Of a DNA stretch of 64,000 bases, positions 56,060-64,000 are shown piece after piece. This DNA is from Amphibalanus amphitrite. Its lineage: Eukaryota > Arthropoda > Thecostraca > Balanomorpha > Balanidae. A model generated the notes under the pieces. The model was not told the DNA's origin, did no database searches, and was given only the letters and a program-made list of their open reading frames with translations. The stretch's first letter is position 1; each line of letters starts with the position of its first letter. A program made the translations under genes and the position numbers. The stretch is from assembly GCF_019059575.1 (NCBI RefSeq), contig NW_024881694.1, forward strand, positions 620,001 through 684,000, read 5' to 3'.

Positions 56060-59000
56060 TAGGAAGAGAGGGAGTGTTTGGAGATAAGAGGAGTGTATTT
56101 TCAAAAAGGTTATCGTTAAAATCTGTTATCGGACTTTTTACAATTATGCAGGCAGATGTCAAGGAAAAAAACATTTTCAGGAGAATACGAAGAAAGAAAT
56201 CATAGCACTTCAATTCCATCATTTTTAGCGGTCGTTAATCAACTTCACATATAGCTAAACCGATCGCGGTGACGGCGTTTGTTATATCTATCAAAGCAGT
56301 GCACACTGCACGTGACGCCACCGCTGATGCGCTGAACGGGCTCGCCCCAGAGCCGTGCCGCGGCCCGACGGTGGACGGACGGCGCGCGCCAGAGGCTGCT
56401 CTGAGCCAGCTGGTAAACCGGTCACGTCATCAAGTGGCTCGAGACGTATCAGACAGCTGGTCGGATCTGACAGTCGACGGACGACCACAATACACACACA
56501 GTACACACCGTACGGACGACTCCGCTCAGCTCAGACAGCCGGCGGGCGACGCAACTCGGAGCTCAGACAGCCGGCGGGCAACCAGCTCTCGAATCAGCTC
56601 AGTTCAGCAAAACTCAACTCACCGCTCAAACAGCTGCGAGCTGCTTGCTCCGCTGTGGGTTAGTCATTTTATATAGGACGCATGTAGGCGAGCTTAGGCG
56701 GCTCATCTGCGGACATCGCGGATAGATACACAAGCATAGTGGTATGATTCGCTGTCACGTGAAAAGGCGAAAAGGGTCGCCTATGCCTGCTAAGTCATAG
56801 TCGTATTTAGTCGTGCCTACTCGGCCGAGTAAACCTCGTTTCTCAGTCTCCCAGGCTTATGAACTCTGTACCGACTGTCAGTCTATGAGCTCGTAAGTAC
56901 GTGTACAGGGCGGGCACGCATGATCTCAGATCATTTATCGTGCTAAGCTATCTGCTATGTTGTGGCAAAGGAAGCGCGGCTCCATTTATAGATGAGATTG
57001 GTCTGCTCGATAGCCGGTATCGGCGAATCCTGTCGATTCTGGTAGTTGTGTCTTGTGAGGAATGCGAGATAAAAGATCAGGTAGTTACAGCGTATGCGGC
57101 GTTGTGAAATATTGGAATGCCTTCTATTCTGAGCATGAATGCATTTTGACGCTTGAAAATACCTACCAAAAATGTTAAAGCATATTTACTTCACTGATTG
57201 TAAGAGATATTGTTCATGTTATAAGTTATATTGCCTAATTTGAGCACTTGTGTCTTTCAGAATTTGAAGCAGTTTACACTTGTATTGAGCTAAGTGCAAT
57301 TTCGAAATGTTTCAAACATATTATTCAAAGAGCGTAGCTTGACCGTTGGCATTTATGAACCAGGATTAGACTAAGCACTGTAGCCTTATGACGCATTGAA
57401 GTGGTATATTAGGACTTCCTTGAAATTATTCGAACTATCATTCACGCAAGCATTAGCAAATGAGAGCAATGAAGCCTACCTGGATGCTGCTTACCACATG
57501 GACGCTTAGCGCAAAGAGCATGTACGGTATGCTGCAGCATCGCTCGCTGGCGGTGAGCAGTTGGGCTTTGAGCTTAGGTACACCTCCGTGGCGACTTCAT
57601 TAAAGGCAGCTGCCGGCATCCCTTTCATTGCTGCTCGGCGACTTGCCCGCCGCCCTCGGTCCGGGCCACTCGGGACCACTCGGGACCCACTCGGGACCAC
57701 TCGGGACCACTCTCAAAGACCACTTCAGGCCATAATCGGGCCATTTGCGCAGTGACTTGGCCGGATCGGCTCCAACTTAGACGAATCGCTGGGTCGGCGC
57801 TCGGCTAAATTCCACTCGCCCGACGAGCATGCATTACCGCCTGGACCGGGGCAAATGCTTAGTGGCATACAAATGAGGCGAGTTAATCAAATCAGGCTGA
57901 GAGAGACGTCTTGCGTGCCGTCGTGATGACCATGTCCAACACCGCCGGCGCCTGCGGTTATCCCGAGCACGTCTGGGCGCCCGGCGCCACTTGTACCCAG
58001 TAATCATCCCTCGCTTCATCGCAACACTGCGACAGCATGATTGATCACGTGATCAGCTCTATGTAGTCAGCGCAACCCTGCCTAGTCGCAGCAGCTCCAG
58101 CCTGCGGTCAAGCGGGGGGGGGGGGGGTAACCTGCATTCAGTCAGTGAAACGCTGGGTTTGTCAAGCGCTCGACAAGTATCGGACATTGCCAAATCAGCG
58201 CTGTGTCTAACTGAGTAATGGTCAATGGTCGCAGTCAGTAGCTGGTCATCGGCCAGTGCCCAGTGCCTGACCAGTCCTGACTGGTGTTCGACTAGCTAAT
58301 AACCTGCATCGGACCAACGCCCAACCTGCAATGCCCTGACCATCAGTCCCTCACCAAAACCGGACCGTCCCGACCAAACCAACCCATCCGACCAGCCCAA
58401 CCAGATCTACCAGCGCTGTGCCTGACCACTGACAAGAGCAGTGCTCTACCAGCACTGTGCCCGACCAGCTCACCACCGCGCGTTTCCGAGCTCATCAGAC
58501 CACCGGGCCACTTCCCGGGTGTGTGATACCGATCATCCCAGCGGGACACGGCCCGGGCCGCCACCGAACTATGCGAGCCGCTCCCGCCCGCGCCGGCCGC
58601 CGACTCGACACCGGAATGTGACGACAGGACTCGAGATGGGCCGGGGAGAGGAACGGCAGTGAGCGCGCAGGACGACTGTTTGATGGCGCGTGACATGTGT
58701 CAAGGCGCGTTTGGTGATGTGGTGATCTGATCTGACGACCGCGTCAACAGTTTGTCAGGAAGTACCGGAAAATCGTCAGAAGGCGGGCGAAATTCGGTTT
58801 GCATTTTAACGAAATGTTTTTTTTATTGAGTATCAATGTATGCTTTTCTCAGCTGAAGTCGAGATGGGATAATATGTAGGATTTATGTAGACGACAATGC
58901 AAAAACCACAGTGATCTTGAGAAGTGCACCTAGCACAGATGACCAGTCACTGAATTTATCTCTTTGCATTGGAGATATAAGCTATCAAACAACTCTGCGA

Positions 59001-61757
59001 ACAGACGCCGGTTCCATTCATTTTTCAGCCCCCGTCGCCTTTGACGGACCCCTCTGATCGGCCTCGGCACGCGCTCTTCCAGTCCATCAACCCCGGGTCG
59101 GCGGCGGTCCCGACGCGCCGGTGACAGTTGCGATTGTTTTGTTTGTCTGGGGCGCGGCACGTGCCATTAACCGGGCGGGCTGCCGTACGCCGTCGACCGG
59201 GCCTGGTTGGGGCGAGGGTAAACATGCCGCCAATTAGTCCGCGCACCTCTTCCGCTCCACATCGCTGCCATTCCTTGGAGCGGACCGACGCGACGGAAGG
59301 ATGTCTTCGCTTTACTGGAGAGTGAGACACTGTGAAATCCGAAATGTTTAGCTTTGCAGACAAAACGATTGAGGCTGACGAGAAATTCAGCAACAGGAAA
59401 TGTAGTTAAAAACGCCCCAGCGAAATCAAAAGCACAAGTGGCTACAAGTGGCCTCCTGATCTGCTGGTGAAGCAGCATTTACACGGTCCTAAATCCCCCC
59501 GACTCTGGTCAGCTAATGTTCCACATCCATTACACTCGCGACACTACCCGAGGCCGTGTCCCCACCTGGAGCCATGTGTCTCGGACACCGGGCCCCTCCC
59601 CCGCCCCGTCTCCAGTCACCGCACGCGTCTCCGAGCGTCTCGATCTGGGGGGAGAGGCAGCTGCGCGCGCCACGCGGCGTCTCGGCTCGCTCGCAGGTGG
59701 TCCGGCTCGCATCGGTCAGCCAGCGCCGACACCGCGCTGCTATCGGCGAATCTGGCCGGCACGCGGCCAGTAATTGGACGGCTCCTTGCAAGGCACCTGG
59801 GACCGGCGGCGGCACGTGCTCCGGGCAGGTGGGCCGCCGCCGCCGCCGCCACCGCCCCGGCGACGGGCCAGGCTACTCGCGCTAATGATTTAAATGCTAT
59901 CCAGGGCGGTGGCGGCGGCGGCGGCGGCGGCGGGCGGTGGCGAAACTGGTCGGCAGCTGAGGCCGGGAGCTGACCAAATCGTGTCGGGGACCGGAGCGGG
60001 CGCTGTCGGAGCGGTTTTTACGCTCGCCCGGCCCGCCGGCGGCGGCGGGATGAGAGGGACGAGGGTGTCGGTGAGGACGGATCGTGAGGGTGCCATCGGC
60101 GGGTAGCGGGCTCGGCGTGCAATCCCACGCCTCCGCCGCCGCCGCCACCGGCAGCTGATCTCACGGACAGATGGCGCAGATGGGAGCCGAGGTGATAAAA
60201 AATGAGATAAAATGGGGCGCTATTGTTAGACTGAGTGCCTTATCATTAATTATCTTGGTAATTGGTTACATTGTAATATGTTAAAACCGAATTTATCGTT
60301 ATATGTACTGTGTTGAGAGCATGAGTAATATATTGAATCCATATAAAGCATGCGTCAGCCACCAACCGATTCCTCTCAATCCCGAGCCCCCATCATCCTC
60401 ATGATTCTTCACTCCTATCCACATCCCTTTTCATTGCGCTAATTGTTTTATTTTTCCTGTTGTATCGTTAAAATTCTTCACGTCCCCGATAACTGCCCTA
60501 ATTAACAGCTCTGTCTCGCCAGCGCTGTCGGCGGCGGCGCAGGCGGAGGTGTGTGGGCGGCTGGGCGTGCTATCTCTCCGCACCACCTTCGTGGCCGTCG
60601 CGCGAGGAATCAGCAACACGCGGCGACGAGTGGCGCGCGACACCGATCGCCGCGGCGATCACAGCGCGATACGTGCGCACGGAAACAGTGCGTCGTGTTT
60701 GTGCCGGCTGCGCCACGATACGATCGCGGCGCGCGCGGCCGACAGCGCAAAGAATGTGAGCCGGTAGTCGGCCGGTAAAGGGGGAGGGGGCACTGTCTTC
60801 CGCTTGGTTTGATGGTCAAATCTGATCAGCTTTTTTAACTGTGATTTTTAACCTACGTGCTGCTATTGGGATAGGCAAAAATGTTTAAGTCTGGTATCAG
60901 AGTTCAAACTAATTTCATTTTATGAAAAAGACAAGTGTAAAAAAAGACACAAACACAGACCAATGATAAACTTTCGGCACAAAGCCTATCACAATACATG
61001 GTTATTTTTCAGAGACCTAGTAAGCATACCTACCTGTATGTATGTAGTGTATGTATGTATTGACATCAAAAGCCTTCCACATATGACGTGGCGATTACGG
61101 TTCTTCCTAATGATTGTTCGTGGACTGTTTTTCAATTACCTAGGTCGATCACATACCCCTGCCCCATATGTATAGCCTCCTTTGGGCACCTGTATAGCTG
61201 TATAATAAGTGATCGGCTAAGCGGTTGGAAAGGCCCACGGTAACCCTTCTCCAGCTAGGTCAGTTTACTGACATCCAACCCCGGTGTCTTTAGCTGCACC
61301 GACGGCCACCAAGCGAGTGTATTGCTCCATCGAATGATGACGTCACTGGCCAGTCGAGCCCGGCGAACAATATGGATTGTGCCCGTGTCGGCTGTCGCCC
61401 CGACCGGACAAAGGAAGTGTGTGGCGCGTTTCTGGGCCACTGTGCGCCGCTCACTCCTCCCCGGCGGTCGATGCGGCGAAAGAATGTCACCTTTGTCCAC
61501 ACACGCTTTGTGACAATTGTTTAAAGGAGCTCCGGAGTGCAGGAGAGAGCTCGAGCAGGGGCGGAGGTCTCGGAGTAGACGGTCGGGTTTGCGGAGAATC
61601 CAGTCGGATGAATGGTGGTGAGGTTTTCCTTCCGGCTGAGCGGTAGTGTTACCTAAGTAGGTGACGAGTCCGGTCCATTTAAAACCCGGCGGCTGACGTG
61701 CGAGCAGACAGATAAGCTCGATCTTTGCTGTGCTGCTATTTTCTTTTTATCGAAATG
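56060..61757. other. Non-coding, several GC-rich stretches
   Basis: 56300-56620 contains CTCAGACAGCCGGCGGGC-type duplications. 57661-57712 is a 10-bp minisatellite. 58110-58127 is a G run. 58200-58450 is a degenerate CTGACCAG-type repeat. 59540-60160 and 60530-60770 are CpG-rich with GGC/GCC runs. No splice-bounded exon with a known domain was found. Confidence 0.4.
57661..57712 (+). repeat. 10-bp minisatellite (CGGGACCACT)n
   Basis: Five units, one with an extra C. Confidence 0.9.
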
Positions 61758-62089
61758 TGCATTACCAGGGGCGTAGGCAGGGGGGGGCCACTGGGCCATG
61801 GCCCCCCCTTGGGCGCCGAAGGCGCCCTTTGCGATTGGAGGGCGCCGAAGGCGCCCTCCAATCGCAAATGCAATTGTGATATAATCGAATCGAAAACAAT
61901 CGCGACTGGAGGGCGCCCTCCAATCGCGAATGTGTTTACAGGGAAAATACGGATGGAGGGCGCCCTCGGAGGACGCCCATTCCAAATACGCCCTCCAAAT
62001 ACGGTTGGAGGGCTCCCTCGGGCGCCCTCCAACCACATTTGTAGGCTGTAGCTCTCTAAGCATAACGGTGGTCGCCTATGTAAGCCGCT

Positions 62090-62865
62090 GTCCTGTAAAT
62101 AAGCGCCCTCTCACCCGAAGGCGCCCTCCTATAGGTCGCCACCCTGCTACACATTGCCGCCCTTCTGCTGATCGGCGTCCTCATAATTATTGGCGCTCTC
62201 CTACCTATTGAGCCCTCATGTGAAATTTTGAAGGCCGCCTTTCTCCCTTTTGGCACCCTCTTGTTCAGTGCCGCCCTCCTACCTATTGGTTCCCTAGTCC
62301 TTCCTGTTGAATGTTAATCGGGGCCCTTCTCCTATTGGCGCCCTCGTGTAGATCGCCGCCCTCCTAACCACTGGCACCCTCCTGTTGATCACCGCCCTCC
62401 TATCCACTGGCACCTTCCTGTTGACCAGCGCCCTCCGCACAGACGCCCTCCTGTTCGTGTCATCCTCTTGAGCAAAGGCGCCCTCCTCACCATTGCCACC
62501 CCCATTTTAATCGTCACCCTTCCGCTCATTGGCGACTTCCAGTTGATGACCGCCCTCCCACCTATTGGCGACCTCTTGTTGATCGCCACCCTCCTATTGG
62601 TGCTCTCCTGTTCCTCGCCACCCTCTTACCTGGTGGCGCCCTCCTGTTGATTGTTGATCGGCGCCCTCCTACCTATTGGTGCCCTCCTGTTGATCGCTGC
62701 CCTTCTATCCATTGGCGCCCTCCTGCTGCTCGCCAACTTCCTACCTATCGGTGCCCTACTGTCGAAACTCGGAATGTTGATCGGGGCTCTTCTACCTATT
62801 AGTGCCCTCCTGTGGATCGCAGCCCTTCTACCTATTGGCAAGATCCGTTGATCGCTGCCCTCCTA
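62090..62865 (+). repeat. GCCCTCCT(G/A)-type minisatellite in the hAT element
   Basis: About 40 imperfect units of roughly 18-20 bp, alternating forms like GGCGCCCTCCTGTTGATC and GCCCTCCTACCTATTG, so a dimer of about 38-40 bp. It gives artificial frames of Ala/Leu/Ile (plus strand) and Arg/Ala (minus strand). Confidence 0.85.
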
Positions 62866-63093
62866 TCATTTATTTACTCCTTTGGCATGTTTTTCAACTT
62901 AGTCGTTCTATTGCACATAGTTGATGTCTTGCCTGTGAAAACTGCCACAAATGAACGTGCATTCAGCACAATGAATGAAGTATCTATACCTACCAAAACT
63001 ATCTACGCTCTACGATGCATAAAACACGTCTTTGGTATTAACGGATTGATCCTACTTTACGTGCATCATGGCATCTATATGGATTACGATTAA
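62866..63093 (+). pseudogene. hAT transposase C-terminal (dimerisation) fragment
   Basis: The frame from the minisatellite continues as LVVLLHIVDVLPVKTATNER then AFSTMN, and ends INGLILLYVHHGIYMDYD and a stop. LPVxTAxxERxFSxMN followed by an Arg/Asn-Gly-Leu...Leu...His block is the conserved C-terminal signature of hAT transposases, which mediates dimerisation. Lys replaces the usual Ser in LPVST. The catalytic RNase H-like fold and zinc finger upstream are gone. The 8-bp target duplication around the element independently supports the assignment. Confidence 0.75.
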
Positions 63094-63758
63094 GTATTGT
63101 CAACAGGTTCGGGCGCAACAGCAGGCATCTGAAGTTTCGGTGATTGAAACTGGTTATGTGGGTAGTGGGTACACTGTATGCATCTGTGAGAAGGCTATGA
63201 AGGCTGGTCTGAGGTAATTTGGATGATGTTTACGCATCTCGCGCTCCGGTATCAATCCGATACGGTGATCTGGTGCGTAGATATGCCACCGCCAATAAAC
63301 TTTTATACATCGACACCCATGAGCCAAGCTTTCTGTACAGTTTGTGTGGCAGCGGCCCGACCAAACCTTAGGTATTTTTTACACCTTCAAATTTGGTAAA
63401 AGAGCGAGAGGAGCTTTGAACAGTGATCGTATAAAAGGCGTGCCTAAAAAGCGGAGGAAAAGGTTGTTTTCAAAAATTTCGCGCGCCTTCGGCGCAGCAT
63501 TTCAAGACCACTTGACCTTTTGTGACCTGGAGTATAATGAATACACACGATGCAAAATCAATGCAGCACGACCTATACGAGGTTACGCAAAAAAAAAAAC
63601 TGGTGGCATGGTAAAAAAACGCCTCCCAACCCCCCAACCCCCACTGAGCGATTTTTTATCTCGCGACCGTATGGCGCCCTCCTTGGGTGAGGTGGCGCCC
63701 TCCAAACCCTTGGCCCCCCCCCCCTTCGCGATTTTCTAAATACGCCGCTGTGCATTAC

Positions 63759-64000
63759 GTACTGAAGTAGATGAATTGAAAGTGTTCATTTGACATCTCT
63801 GACGAAGTACTTAGGTAAACAGGTCATATTCAGTTTAAATGATAGGTATCAATCATAGGTAAAAATAATCATAGGTAAAATAAATACCTAGGACATATTT
63901 TGTAAGCAAAAACCAACCAAAAGCGGGTTAAAATCGGTTTCACCAAAACTCATGAGCACGACCATCTATCATTTTACACACCACAGCACAGCCAGCCACA
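63759..64000. other. Non-coding right edge
   Basis: AT-rich; AATCATAGGTAAAAT-like words are repeated at 63855-63885. Nothing else supported. Confidence 0.4.

Larger units (their letters stand above)
61766..63750 (+). mobile_element. hAT transposon relic with internal minisatellite
   Basis: Tips CAGGGGCGTA and TACGCCGCTG are flanked by perfect 8-bp repeats TGCATTAC (61758-61765 and 63751-63758). The left third has hairpins of GCGATTGGAGGGCGCC units, including a 19-bp stem with a GAA loop (61828-61868). A GGCGCCCTCC minisatellite follows, then a remnant of the transposase C-terminus. The right part is non-coding and ends in GGCGCCCTCC words and a C run. The 1985-bp element is not functional as it stands. 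Confidence 0.9.

Noticed and set aside
55708-56205. Frames of Glu/Arg or Ser/Leu repeats on both strands
   Set aside because: They are translations of the (GA)n microsatellite.
61255-61646. Overlapping frames with several Cys on the plus strand (CARVGCRPDRTKEVCGAF)
   Set aside because: Spacing suggests a zinc finger at first sight, but no known Cys/His pattern is complete and the opposite strand is equally open.
62626-62865. Frames of repeated Ala-Leu-Ile or Arg-Arg-Ala
   Set aside because: Translations of the GCCCTCCT minisatellite within the hAT relic.

Overview
The window is eukaryotic nuclear DNA: spliced exons with canonical AG/GT borders, several classes of transposable element, microsatellites, and no bacterial-style gene packing. 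The one conserved gene I recognise is a Pax gene of the eyegone/twin-of-eyegone type on the minus strand. This points to an arthropod; a crustacean is possible, but nothing in the sequence fixes the taxon.

Gene content. Two coding exons are clear: 19487-19669 (residual PAI region) and 15953-16096 (RED half of the paired domain). A weaker upstream exon candidate at 32433-32491 joins them in frame. The rest of the paired domain and the homeodomain are not in the window and should lie to its left. Most of the window is therefore introns and upstream DNA of this gene. GC-rich islands with short AT-rich ATTA/TAAT cores (about 10-11 kb, 30.1-31 kb, 36-38.4 kb, 42 kb, 46 kb, 51 kb, 54-55.7 kb, 59.5-60.8 kb) look like regulatory or CpG-island DNA.

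Layout. 1.2-7 kb is a composite transposon with 396-bp inverted termini. It encloses a second TA-flanked element, a small hAT element and a broken LINE fragment. 7.0-8.4 kb is a 5'-truncated LINE. 13.4-15.6 kb is a CR1/L2-like LINE whose reverse transcriptase frame is still open. Four elements with G-run hairpin ends and internal AGGTCA arrays sit at 16.8, 23.0, 32.6 and 42.8 kb. Five hAT-type insertions carry 8-bp target duplications (3.5, 22.7, 28.1, 45.0, 61.8 kb); the last keeps the C-terminal transposase motif. 25.5-27.7 kb is a CACTG-ended element made of small hairpins, with a tRNA-like segment and another TA-flanked element inside it.

Most unusual items. A 221-bp element at 31431-31651 is flanked by a 12-bp direct repeat and carries two hammerhead-ribozyme-like cores head to head. 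There are spacerless perfect palindromes of 134 bp (36968-37101) and 44 bp (42436-42479). The AGGTCA/G-run family keeps its terminal hairpins while their stem sequences change. All calls come from reading the sequence; no database search was run.
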